A DNA stretch of 48,535 bases from Pseudomonadota bacterium (GTDB lineage: Bacteria; Pseudomonadota; Gammaproteobacteria; Burkholderiales; Thiobacillaceae). The notes beneath the pieces were generated by a model. It saw nothing but the letters and a program-made list of their open reading frames with translations, had not been told where the DNA came from and did not search any database. Of the stretch, positions 1 through 6,756 are shown one piece after another. Numbering within the stretch: the stretch's first letter is position 1; each line of letters opens with the position of its first letter. The stretch spans positions 1-48,535 of the forward strand of contig JAJZPG010000021.1 of the NCBI GenBank assembly GCA_021811235.1, written 5' to 3'. A program made the position numbers and the translations under genes.

Positions 1-971
1 CGTCCCATCGGCTTCTGGACGCCCGCGCCAACTTCGTGGCCACGCCGCAGTTGCGGCTGGTGCTCGATGACGCCGGTCTGGCGCAGGTGATCCCAGCGAT
101 CGCGAAGGCTTTTGGCGGCGAGCCTCCCGACATCATCGCCATCGATCCGATCCGCAACGTGTTCGATGGCGGCGACGCCGGTGGCGAGAACGACAACGGC
201 GCCATGCTGTTCTTCCTGTCCCAGCGGGTGGAGCGCATTCGCCAGGCAGTGAATCCGGATGCCGGCGTCATCCTCGCCCACCACACCAAGAAGCTCGGCA
301 AGAAGCAGTTCGAGGAGGACCCGTTCCAGGCCCTGGCCGGAGCAGGAAGTCTGCGGGGCTACTACTCGACCGGGATGTTGTTGTTCAGGCCAGACGAGAC
401 CAGAACGACCCGCCAGCTGATCTTTGAGCTGCGCAACGGCGCGGGTATCCCGCAACGGCATGTCGACAAGATCAACGGCGAGTGGCGCGAGGTCGATGCC
501 AACGAGCGGTTGGTGATGAAGGACTACGGGGAGCGCTTGGATGCCGAGCGCCGCCGCAAACGCGACGCGATCCTTCAGATCTTGTTCGAGGAGGCCGGCA
601 ACGGACGCTGCTACACCGCCAACCAGTTCGCGGAGTCCTTCGAGGGCAAAGCCGGTCTGGGCGGCGAGCGCACCATCCGCGAACGCGTCTCCGCGCTCTC
701 GACGCAGGGCTACATCAAGTACTTCCGCAACGCTGCGGACTACGGCCTGCCGTCCAGCGGCCGCACCAAGTTCGGCTATCTCTGCGTCGAAGGCATGGTG
801 CTGCGCATGCCAGCGGGCGAAGTCGACACGGCTACCGGCGAGCTGCCGATGCGCGAGCACACGGTGCTCCCCACCCACTACAAATGCCCGCATTCCGGCG
901 CCTCGATGCCCGTCGAGAACCCCGACGTGTGGGTCTACCACGACGAATTGAACGACCCGGAGGCCTCATGA
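1..971 (+). CDS. RepA-like RecA-fold replication ATPase/helicase (5' partial)
   Basis: The reading frame is open from the left edge of the window, so the N-terminus, including any Walker A motif, lies outside; the GTG at 36 is only an internal candidate start. Visible parts are a hydrophobic strand ending in an acidic residue (IIAIDPIRNVF, Walker B-like), then LAHHTKK and a GAGSLRGYYST stretch. These are typical of AAA_25/RepA-type hexameric helicase-loaders of phages and plasmids. The last ~120 residues (from RKRDAILQILFEEAG) look like a winged-helix DNA-binding domain. It ends in an ATGA overlap with the next reading frame and is followed at once by an iteron-like array, which fits an initiator or helicase acting at a nearby origin. 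The family call is from motifs; the exact role is inferred. Confidence 0.75.
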   Translation, partial: SHRLLDARANFVATPQLRLVLDDAGLAQVIPAIAKAFGGEPPDIIAIDPIRNVFDGGDAGGENDNGAMLFFLSQRVERIRQAVNPDAGVILAHHTKKLGKKQFEEDPFQALAGAGSLRGYYSTGMLLFRPDETRTTRQLIFELRNGAGIPQRHVDKINGEWREVDANERLVMKDYGERLDAERRRKRDAILQILFEEAGNGRCYTANQFAESFEGKAGLGGERTIRERVSALSTQGYIKYFRNAADYGLPSSGRTKFGYLCVEGMVLRMPAGEVDTATGELPMREHTVLPTHYKCPHSGASMPVENPDVWVYHDELNDPEAS

Positions 972-987
972 ACATTGCCCAATCGGC

Positions 988-1135
988 AGTTGGCAGCGCC
1001 GTTGCCAACTGCACCGACTTCCTTGCCAACTACCTGCAGTTGGCAAACTCCTGCCAACTGGAATCCTTGGTAAATCAAGGCGCTGCCGGGATTGCTCCGC
1101 AGTTGGCAGTTGGCAATGCTGCCAACTTGCCAACT
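988..1135. repeat. Iteron-like array of AGTTGGCA / TGCCAACT
   Basis: Nine perfect 8-mers lie within 148 bp, in both orientations: AGTTGGCA at 988, 1038, 1101 and 1108, and TGCCAACT at 1003, 1024, 1052, 1120 and 1128. A tenth, degenerate copy (AGTTGGCG) is at 1177. Several spacings are 7, 8 or 14 bp. The array lies directly downstream of a replication ATPase gene, the usual place for iterons of a theta-type origin. It could instead be an operator array. It overlaps a low-complexity in-frame extension of the next gene. Confidence 0.75.
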
Positions 1136-1200
1136 GGCGCAAACCCGCGTGGTTACTGGACTTTCTCCCTTTCTCCAGTTGGCGAAAACTCCCCCTCCTA

Positions 1201-1242
1201 CTACGTAGGAGAGGGACCAGAGGGTCCCTCCACCCTACGTAG
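1201..1242. repeat. Compound inverted repeat / cruciform-forming element
   Basis: A perfect 8-bp stem, GAGGGACC (1211-1218) with GGTCCCTC (1223-1230), encloses a 4-base loop. It is flanked on both sides by the self-complementary octamer CTACGTAG (1201-1208 and 1235-1242). The whole can fold into one long imperfect hairpin. It follows the iteron-like array and precedes the RuvC-like gene. It may be part of the same origin or regulatory region; no T-run follows, so it is not a classical terminator. Confidence 0.7.
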
Positions 1243-1285
1243 GGGGCTTGCCGGCCACCCGGGATCAGATCATTGGCGGCCATCC

Positions 1286-1747
1286 ATGCTCTCGATCCTG
1301 GCACTGGATCTCGGCACCCAGACAGGCTGGGCACTGCGCGACCGCGATGGCGCAGTGACCAGCGGAACGGAGTCCTTCAAGCCGCAGCGATTTGAGGGTG
1401 GCGGCATGCGCTACCTGCGTTTCAAGCGCTGGCTCACCGAGATCAAGCAGTCCTGCGATGGCATCGAAGCGGTGTACTTCGAGGAAGTCCGCCGCCACGC
1501 CGGCGTCGATGCGGCACACGCCTATGGTGGGTTCATGGCTCACCTCACCGCATGGTGCGAGCATCACCAGATCCCGTACCAAGGCGTTCCGGTGGGCACG
1601 ATCAAGAAGCACGCCACCGGCAAAGGCAATGCGAGCAAGGACCAGATGATGGGCGCCGTTCAGCTGCGTGGCCACACGCCGGCCGACGACAACGAAGCCG
1701 ATGCCATTGCCCTCCTGCACTGGGCGATCGAGACGCAGGAGGTGTGA
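1286..1747 (+). CDS. RuvC-like Holliday junction endonuclease
   Basis: This 153-residue protein has the RNase H-fold pattern of RuvC-type resolvases: an N-terminal strand with the first catalytic Asp (LALDLGTQTGWAL, D8), a Glu in the VYFEEV strand (E66/E67), and a C-terminal acidic cluster (DDNEADAIALLHW, D134-D139). It probably cuts branched phage DNA during replication or packaging. The start at 1286 is chosen because the protein then matches the domain length, but no Shine-Dalgarno precedes it. The frame is open back to an ATG at 968 that has a good GGAGG. Use of that start would add 106 low-complexity residues encoded by the iteron-like array. Family fairly sure, start unsure. Confidence 0.8.
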   Translation: MLSILALDLGTQTGWALRDRDGAVTSGTESFKPQRFEGGGMRYLRFKRWLTEIKQSCDGIEAVYFEEVRRHAGVDAAHAYGGFMAHLTAWCEHHQIPYQGVPVGTIKKHATGKGNASKDQMMGAVQLRGHTPADDNEADAIALLHWAIETQEV

Positions 1748-1748
1748 G

Positions 1749-1961
1749 ATGAAGGTTCCGACTCCCGCATACCGCTGTGCCCTGGCTCGACTGCAGCCCG
1801 ATCCGCGACCCGATCCGGAGCAGATCAAGCGCGAGGGCTGGCGCGACCAACAGATCCTGGTGATCTCGCCCGACGACGCGCGACTCGACTGGGTCGAACG
1901 CGAACTGCTGCGCCGAATCGGCGATCGGCTGTACGGGCCGAAGGAGCGTCGACATGGCTGA
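1749..1961 (+). CDS. Small phage protein of unknown function
   Basis: A 70-residue protein beginning MKVPTPAYRCALAR, rich in Arg and acidic residues. The start is well supported by AGGAGG about 6 bases upstream. It begins one base after the resolvase stop and overlaps the next gene by 8 bases, so all three are probably co-translated. No catalytic motif is visible. Its place in the early operon suggests a role in replication or regulation, but I do not recognise the family. Confidence 0.65.
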   Translation: MKVPTPAYRCALARLQPDPRPDPEQIKREGWRDQQILVISPDDARLDWVERELLRRIGDRLYGPKERRHG

Positions 1962-2358
1962 GTGGACGATCGAGACCGTGGCCGATCGGTTCATCGAGGC
2001 CGCACGAACCGCCCATCGCCTTCCTCCGGTTCGCGTGCAGGGCTACTTCAACTGCTGGCCGGCGATCAAACGCATGCCATGGGAAAACCTGGGAGCTGAG
2101 CCACGGGTCTACCGCTTTCCTCCCGATCCTGCCGCCATCGACCGGATGCTGGAGACCATGCGGTGGGTCCAGTGGCTTGAGGAGGAACAACGGCACCTCG
2201 TATGGATGCGGGCGCAACGTTACCCATGGAAAGATATCTGTTGCCGTTTTGCCTGTGACCGGACCACTGCCTGGCGTCGTTGGCAGGGGGCACTGGCGAT
2301 CGTCGTTGAGCAGCTGCAAGCGGCGAAGAGACATGGAGCGAAAGCCAATTCGCACTGA
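1954..2358 (+). CDS. DUF6362-like phage HTH protein
   Basis: This 134-residue protein has an N-terminal half with a conserved GYFNCWPAIKRMPW segment and a C-terminal half (QRYPWKDICCRFACDRTTAWRRWQ) that reads as a helix-turn-helix with a strong recognition helix. The GGAG at 1943 supports the start. This architecture recalls the DUF6362 family, common just before the late genes of lambdoid-type prophages. It may regulate late transcription; that is inference from the HTH and position. It is the last gene before a 378-base stretch without a gene. Confidence 0.65.
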   Translation: MAEWTIETVADRFIEAARTAHRLPPVRVQGYFNCWPAIKRMPWENLGAEPRVYRFPPDPAAIDRMLETMRWVQWLEEEQRHLVWMRAQRYPWKDICCRFACDRTTAWRRWQGALAIVVEQLQAAKRHGAKANSH

Positions 2359-2496
2359 CGTTGCGTGTAGTTGCGAGCCGTTGCAAAGCCACTCGGAATC
2401 CTGCGGAACACTACGGGTTTTGACGACTTTTCGGCGTGCAACATCCTGAGGTTTTTTCGCTAGTATTACGGCTAATCTTGCGAGCATTGGGTGTGT

Positions 2497-2524
2497 GAAG
2501 GCCACGGAGCGATCTGTGGCCTTC
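2497..2524 (+). terminator. Terminator-like hairpin after the early operon
   Basis: GAAGGCCAC (2497-2505) pairs perfectly with GTGGCCTTC (2516-2524) around a 10-base loop. The following bases are only moderately T-rich (GTCGTTTCC), so termination may be partial. Confidence 0.5.
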
Positions 2525-2684
2525 GTCGTTTCCGGCCCGCGATGGCCACGCCCCGTTGCCACGGGTCCTTCCTGGCCAGAAAGCAATGCGGGGGGCGCGA
2601 GCGCGGCGCTTTTTTAGCGTCAGGCTGCAAACCTAGGTTTGCGGGGTTTGCAGTTTGCACCCGCCCCATCCAGCACACATCACG

Positions 2685-2714
2685 AACCCGCCCACGGTTT
2701 CCCGTCGGCGGGTT
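2685..2714 (+). terminator. Hairpin with T-run directly upstream of the first methyltransferase
   Basis: AACCCGCC (2685-2692) pairs with GGCGGGTT (2707-2714), followed by TTCCATTTT. It ends 22 bases before the proposed methyltransferase start codon. It can act as a terminator of upstream transcription or as a leader structure for that gene. Confidence 0.55.
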
Positions 2715-2736
2715 TTCCATTTTCGAGGAACCGATT

Positions 2737-4146
2737 CTGAACACGCTCAACGTCGAGTACCGCAAGGTCGAGGCGCTGATCCCCTATGCCCGCAATCCGC
2801 GCACGCACACCGACGAGCAGGTAGCCAGGATCGCCGCCAGCATCGTCGAGTACGGCTGGACGAACCCGGTCCTGGTGGATGGCGATAACGGCATCATCGC
2901 CGGCCACGGTCGTATGGCTGCCGCGCGCAAGCTCGGACTCGATGAAGTGCCGGTGATCGAACTCGCTCACCTGTCGCCATCACAGAAGCGCGCCTACGTC
3001 ATCTCCGACAACCGGCTGGCGCTCGATGCGGGCTGGAACGAGGAACTGCTTGCGCTGGAGTTGGCTGAGCTGTCCGACGCCGGGTACGACCTCACGCTGA
3101 CCGGTTTTGAGGATGCGGAGATCGCAGCACTGCTCGCAGACGATGCGAGAGCCGAAGAAGTCGCCCGAGAACAAGACGCCGATGAACCGGACGCCGCAGA
3201 CGACGTGCCGGATGCGCCTGTGGTGCCGGTGTCCCGCACCGGCGATGTCTGGGCCATCGGGCCGCATCGCCTGATCTGTGGCGACGCCACCGACCCGACC
3301 GTGGTCGCCACGCTGATGCAAGGCGACGCGGCGCGCCTGTGCTTCACCTCGCCGCCCTATGGCAATCAGCGCGACTACACCAGCGGCGGCATCGTGGATT
3401 GGGATGGCCTGATGCGTGGCGTGTTCGCCAAGTTGCCAATGGCGGACGACGGCCAGGTGCTAGTCAACCTCGGGCTGATCCACCGTGACAACGAAGTCAT
3501 CCCGTACTGGGACGCGTGGCTCGGCTGGATGCGTACACAAGGCTGGCGGCGCTTCGCGTGGTACGTCTGGGATCAGGGGCCGGGGATGCCCGGCGACTGG
3601 GCGGGCCGCTTCGCGCCGAGCTTCGAGTTCGTTTTCCACTTCAACCGCCAGAGCCGCAAGCCGAACAAGATCGTGCCCTGCAAGCACGCCGGCCAGGAAT
3701 CACATCTGCGTGCCGATGGCTCGTCCACCGCAATGCGCGGCAAAGATGGCGAGGTCGGCGGCTGGACGCACAAGGGCCAACCGACACAGGACACCCGGAT
3801 TCCTGACTCGGTGATCCGCGTGATGCGCCACAAGGGCAAGATCGGGCAGGACATCGATCACCCAGCCGTGTTCCCGATGGCGCTGCCAGAGTTCGTGATC
3901 AATGCCTACACCGAGACCGGTGACATCGTGTTCGAACCCTTCGGCGGCAGCGGGACCACGATGCTGGCCGCACAGCGCACCGGTCGTGTGTGTCGCAGCG
4001 TCGAGGTCGCGCCGGAGTACGTGGACGTCGCAGTCAAGCGCTTCCAGCAGAACCACCCCGGCGTACCCGTCACGCTGTTGGCCACTGGCCAGTCCTTCGA
4101 CGAGGTCGTCAGTGAACGCCTGGCCACCATGGGGGCCGCGCAATGA
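2737..4146 (+). CDS. ParB-N domain / site-specific DNA methyltransferase (CTG or ATT start)
   Basis: About 469 residues. The N-terminal ~130 form a ParB/Srx-like domain (LIPYARNPRTH, then GIIAGHGRMAAARKLG). An acidic linker follows, then a methyltransferase with TSPPY at 204-208 (catalytic loop, N4-cytosine or N6-adenine type) and FGGSGTT at 402-408 (AdoMet binding). That is the beta-class motif order. No ATG, GTG or TTG lies in frame between 2545 and the ParB domain. A GAGGA at 2725 points to ATT 2734 or CTG 2737. CTG gives LNTLNVEYRKVEALIPYARN, aligned with the N-terminus of the next gene. It probably protects phage DNA from host restriction; the target site is unknown. Confidence 0.85.
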   Translation: MNTLNVEYRKVEALIPYARNPRTHTDEQVARIAASIVEYGWTNPVLVDGDNGIIAGHGRMAAARKLGLDEVPVIELAHLSPSQKRAYVISDNRLALDAGWNEELLALELAELSDAGYDLTLTGFEDAEIAALLADDARAEEVAREQDADEPDAADDVPDAPVVPVSRTGDVWAIGPHRLICGDATDPTVVATLMQGDAARLCFTSPPYGNQRDYTSGGIVDWDGLMRGVFAKLPMADDGQVLVNLGLIHRDNEVIPYWDAWLGWMRTQGWRRFAWYVWDQGPGMPGDWAGRFAPSFEFVFHFNRQSRKPNKIVPCKHAGQESHLRADGSSTAMRGKDGEVGGWTHKGQPTQDTRIPDSVIRVMRHKGKIGQDIDHPAVFPMALPEFVINAYTETGDIVFEPFGGSGTTMLAAQRTGRVCRSVEVAPEYVDVAVKRFQQNHPGVPVTLLATGQSFDEVVSERLATMGAAQ

Positions 4147-5414
4147 CTGCCTCCTGGTTTGCCGACAAGATCGAGCAATGGTCGACAGCCAAGCTGCTGC
4201 CCTATGCCCGCAACGCGCGCACCCACTCAGACGATCAGGTGGCGCAGATCGCCGCGTCGATTGCCGAATTCGGATTCACCAACCCGATCCTGGCGGGCAG
4301 CGATGGCGTGATCGTCGCCGGGCACGGGCGGCTCGCCGCTGCCCAGAAACTTGGGCTGGAACTGGTGCCGGTGGTCGTGCTCGATCACCTGACGCCGACC
4401 CAGCGCCGGGCCCTGGTGATCGCCGACAACCGCATCGCCGAGAACGCCGGCTGGGACGACGCGATGCTGCGCATCGAGATCGCTGCCCTACAGGACGATG
4501 ACTTTGACCTGTCGCTCACCGGCTTCGATGCCGATGCACTGGCCGATTTGATGGCGGGCGACGAGCCGGATGTCGAGGGCGAAGCTGACGATGATGCTGT
4601 GCCCGAGGTCAGTGAGACGCCAATCTCACGCCCGGGTGATGTTTGGCTGCTCGGTGGCCACCGCCTGCTGTGCGGTGACTCCACCGTGGCCGAAAGCTAC
4701 GACCGAGTTCTCGATGGCGAGCCGGTGGACATGGTGTTCACCGATCCGCCGTACAACGTGAACTACGCCAACAGCGCCAAGGACAAGATGCGCGGCAAGG
4801 ATCGCGCGATCCTGAACGACAACTTGGGCGATGGTTTCTACGATTTCCTGCTGGCGGCGCTGACGCTCACCGTGGCGCACTGCCGGGGCGGGATCTACGT
4901 GGCGATGTCCTCCAGCGAACTCGACGTGCTGCAGGCCGCCTTCCGCGCCGCTGGTGGTAAATGGTCGACGTTCATCATCTGGGCCAAGAACACCTTCACC
5001 CTGGGGCGCGCCGACTACCAGCGCCAGTACGAGCCGATCCTTTACGGATGGCCCGAGGGCGCACAGCGCCACTGGTGTGGTGACCGCGACCAGGGAGACG
5101 TCTGGAATATCAAGAAGCCGCAGAAGAACGACCTGCACCCGACCATGAAGCCGGTGGAGCTGGTCGAGCGCGCGATTCGCAATTCGAGCCGACCCGGCAA
5201 TGCGGTGCTCGACCCGTTCGGTGGTTCCGGTACGACATTGATCGCCGCAGAGAAGTCTGGACGGTTGGCGCGGCTGATCGAACTCGATCCGAAGTACGTC
5301 GACGTGATCGTGCGCCGGTGGCAGTCCTGGACGGGCAAACAGGCCACCCGCGAGTCGGATGGCGCGTTGTTTGATGATCAGGCGGCGAACGATTCGTCCG
5401 TGATCTCGCAGTGA
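4143..5414 (+). CDS. Second ParB-N domain / site-specific DNA methyltransferase
   Basis: 423 residues, paralogous in layout to the preceding gene. It has an N-terminal ParB-like domain (LLPYARNARTH, VIVAGHGRLAAAQKLG), then a methyltransferase with DPPYNV at about 201-206 and FGGSGTT at about 359-365. DPPY suggests adenine-N6 methylation where the first enzyme has SPPY, so the pair may modify different bases or sites. It starts by an ATGA overlap with the first enzyme's stop, so they are translationally coupled. No restriction nuclease lies beside them. Its end overlaps the convergent minus-strand gene by 37 bases. Confidence 0.88.
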   Translation: MTASWFADKIEQWSTAKLLPYARNARTHSDDQVAQIAASIAEFGFTNPILAGSDGVIVAGHGRLAAAQKLGLELVPVVVLDHLTPTQRRALVIADNRIAENAGWDDAMLRIEIAALQDDDFDLSLTGFDADALADLMAGDEPDVEGEADDDAVPEVSETPISRPGDVWLLGGHRLLCGDSTVAESYDRVLDGEPVDMVFTDPPYNVNYANSAKDKMRGKDRAILNDNLGDGFYDFLLAALTLTVAHCRGGIYVAMSSSELDVLQAAFRAAGGKWSTFIIWAKNTFTLGRADYQRQYEPILYGWPEGAQRHWCGDRDQGDVWNIKKPQKNDLHPTMKPVELVERAIRNSSRPGNAVLDPFGGSGTTLIAAEKSGRLARLIELDPKYVDVIVRRWQSWTGKQATRESDGALFDDQAANDSSVISQ

Positions 5415-5746
5415 ATCACAAAGCCTGTCAGGTAAGGCAGGCCGCGCGGGATGCCGTACTGCTTGCTGGTCTGGCGGCCAATCGTCCAGCCCATCCAGCG
5501 TTGGGTGGCGGCGTTGATCGCGTCCGCCAGGGCCTTGCCCTCGTAAAGCCCGTTCTGGACGTCGTCGGCAAAGTGGCGACCGTGGCGGCTGTCGAGGAAG
5601 ATCCGCACCGATTCGAGGGGCTGGCTCGTGGCGTCAGAGACGGCGGTCATCGCCAAGGGCCACGCGGCGCTGGCGTGCTCGTTCATCGTGCCCCAAAAGC
5701 CCCAGGCATCGTTCTGGGTGGCGGGAATCTGGCTGGCGATGGTCAT
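5378..5746 (-). CDS. Conserved accessory protein of unknown function
   Basis: 122 residues from the start MTIASQIPATQ, chosen because AAGGAG lies 6 bases before it, as in the other genes of this cassette. The frame stays open further upstream, but that would place the promoter-like motif inside the gene. The protein is soluble and rich in Trp, Gly and Ala (WGFWGTMNEHASAAWPLA; RWMGWTIGRQTSKQYGIPRGLPYL), with no catalytic signature I recognise. It is the last of three minus-strand genes set against the phage genes, each with its own copy of the motif (here 5787-5813). This suggests a separately regulated accessory cassette. Confidence 0.6.
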   Translation of the reverse strand: MTIASQIPATQNDAWGFWGTMNEHASAAWPLAMTAVSDATSQPLESVRIFLDSRHGRHFADDVQNGLYEGKALADAINAATQRWMGWTIGRQTSKQYGIPRGLPYLTGFVIHCEITDESFAA

Positions 5747-5786
5747 CGTTGGCTCCTTGGGGTCTGATCGTTGCGACACCCGTAGT

Positions 5787-5813
5787 AACGCGCTGTTCGA
5801 TTGAGAAGCCAAG
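5787..5813 (-). promoter_or_regulatory. Promoter-like motif copy A
   Basis: On the + strand it reads AACGCGCTGTTC, six free bases, GAAGCCAAG. On the coding (minus) strand that is CTTGGCTTC-N6-GAACAGCGCGTT, with TTGGCT as a possible -35. It ends 40 bases before the start codon of the 5378-5746 gene. The same motif at the same distance precedes three other genes in this window. Confidence 0.65.
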
Positions 5814-5844
5814 CGGGTCTTGGTCTCTTTCTCGCTCTTTCTGA

Positions 5845-6366
5845 TCAGGCGATTCGGTAGACCCGCTCGCCGCCCGGGGCCTTGTCCGAGACGATGGTCA
5901 GGCCGAGCTTCTTCTTGAAGGCCCCGGCAAAGGTCCCGCGCACCGTGTGCGCCTGCCAGCCGGTAACCATGCAGATCTGGGCAATCGTCGCGCCCTCGGG
6001 GCGTTGCAGCATCCGGATGACTTCCGCCTGCTTGCTGTTCTCGCGGGTGCGCGGCTTGGCCTGCTCAATGCTCGCGTCCTTGGCCCACGCGGCCTCGGCT
6101 GCGGTCACGGCGACCTCGATCTCGGGATCGGCATCCAGGACAGCCTGTGCGGGACGGGCGCGACCCATCGCATCGTAGCCCTCGGCAGCGACGAACCAGT
6201 CGGAGCCGTCGGTGGTGATCAAGGCGCGGTTGAACAGGCCGTCGAGCACCTTCTTGCGTGCGCCGCCTTTGATGTTGTCGGGGAACCAGTCGATCTTGCC
6301 GCCGGTGTGTTCGAGAGCGTAGGCCAGGATCGCGTGCTGGGCCGGGGTCAGTTGGGTGGTGTTCAT
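5845..6366 (-). CDS. DUF3489 domain protein
   Basis: 173 residues. The N-terminal part (LTPAQHAILAYALEHTGGKIDWFPDNIKGGA) contains helix-turn-helix-like segments. The C-terminal ~75 residues (TRENSKQAEVIRMLQRPEGATIAQI, then TGWQAHTVRGTFAGAFKKKLG) match my recollection of the DUF3489 domain, which has a winged-helix character and is common in phages and integrative elements. AAAGGAG 6 bases upstream supports the start at 6366. Likely DNA-binding and regulatory; no function is established from the sequence. It has its own motif copy (6406-6432), so it is not simply co-transcribed with its neighbours. Confidence 0.8.
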   Translation of the reverse strand: MNTTQLTPAQHAILAYALEHTGGKIDWFPDNIKGGARKKVLDGLFNRALITTDGSDWFVAAEGYDAMGRARPAQAVLDADPEIEVAVTAAEAAWAKDASIEQAKPRTRENSKQAEVIRMLQRPEGATIAQICMVTGWQAHTVRGTFAGAFKKKLGLTIVSDKAPGGERVYRIA

Positions 6367-6405
6367 GTGCTGCTCCTTTGGAGTGGTTGATGGCGTGACC
6401 TGATA

Positions 6406-6432
6406 AACGCGCTGTTTGGGAGTGAAGCCAAG
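6406..6432 (-). promoter_or_regulatory. Promoter-like motif copy B
   Basis: AACGCGCTGTTT, six free bases, GAAGCCAAG on the + strand, 39 bases upstream of the DUF3489 start codon. It differs from copy A at one position of the first block. The minus strand reads TTGGCT, 18 bases, TTTATC, which could serve as weak -35 and -10 elements. Confidence 0.65.
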
Positions 6433-6449
6433 CGCTCTCTGCTTCTTTC

Positions 6450-6638
6450 TCAGTCCTGTTTGGCCGCTTGCTGGCCCGCTTCGTAAGCGGCCATCAGGGC
6501 GCTCTTGACGCCCCAGACGCTGACCTCGTGGAAGTCCAGGCGATCGCTGTTGCGGGTCTCAAGGGTTTCGATGAACAGGTGGTCCAGCGCGATTTGCTGC
6601 AGCAGGTTTTCCATGGCTTTGTCGGCTGGTTTGGTCAT
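6450..6638 (-). CDS. DUF6900 family small protein
   Basis: 62 residues, MTKPADKAMENLLQQIALDH followed by a segment containing ETLETRNSDRLDFHEVSVW and a C-terminal Ala-rich helix. This resembles the DUF6900 family, small helical proteins found near other accessory genes of phages and integrative elements. AAGGAG 6 bases before the ATG supports the start. Function unknown. It is the first gene of the minus-strand cassette and has motif copy C upstream. Confidence 0.75.
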   Translation of the reverse strand: MTKPADKAMENLLQQIALDHLFIETLETRNSDRLDFHEVSVWGVKSALMAAYEAGQQAAKQD

Positions 6639-6676
6639 GTGCGTCTCCTTGTGACGTCGTGGATGGTGATGGCATG

Positions 6677-6703
6677 AACGCGCTGTTCCAGATGGAAGCC
6701 AAG
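6677..6703 (-). promoter_or_regulatory. Promoter-like motif copy C
   Basis: AACGCGCTGTTC, six free bases, GAAGCCAAG on the + strand, 38 bases before the start of the DUF6900 gene. Identical to copy A in both conserved blocks. The divergent small terminase gene begins 54 bases to the right. Confidence 0.65.
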
Positions 6704-6756
6704 CTCAATCCAGAGGAATAACGATCGAATGATTGAAGGAGCCGCCGGTTCTCACC

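Larger units (their letters stand above)
2359..2736. other. Non-coding interval with two hairpins and a 10-bp periodic GTTGC run
   Basis: I see no gene in this 378-base gap. It begins with GTTGC at 2360, 2370 and 2380, exactly 10 bp apart, so on one face of the helix. A terminator-like hairpin follows at 2497-2524, then a C-rich stretch, then a second hairpin at 2685-2714 just before the methyltransferase. Reading frames open into the gap (for example from a GTG at 2491) cross both hairpins and look non-coding. Confidence 0.6.

Noticed and set aside
988-1135. CRISPR array
   Set aside because: Repeats are 8 bases long, in both orientations and irregularly spaced by 7-49 bases, with no unique spacers of constant length.
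2491-2736. GTG 2491 (or ATG near 2542) as start of the first methyltransferase
   Set aside because: The added residues span two hairpins and look non-coding; the paralogue begins at the same distance from the ParB domain as CTG 2737 does here.
6674-6721. Short + strand peptide over motif copy C starting MNALFQMEAK
   Set aside because: Copies A, B and D do not keep a comparable frame or start codon, so the conservation is at the DNA level.
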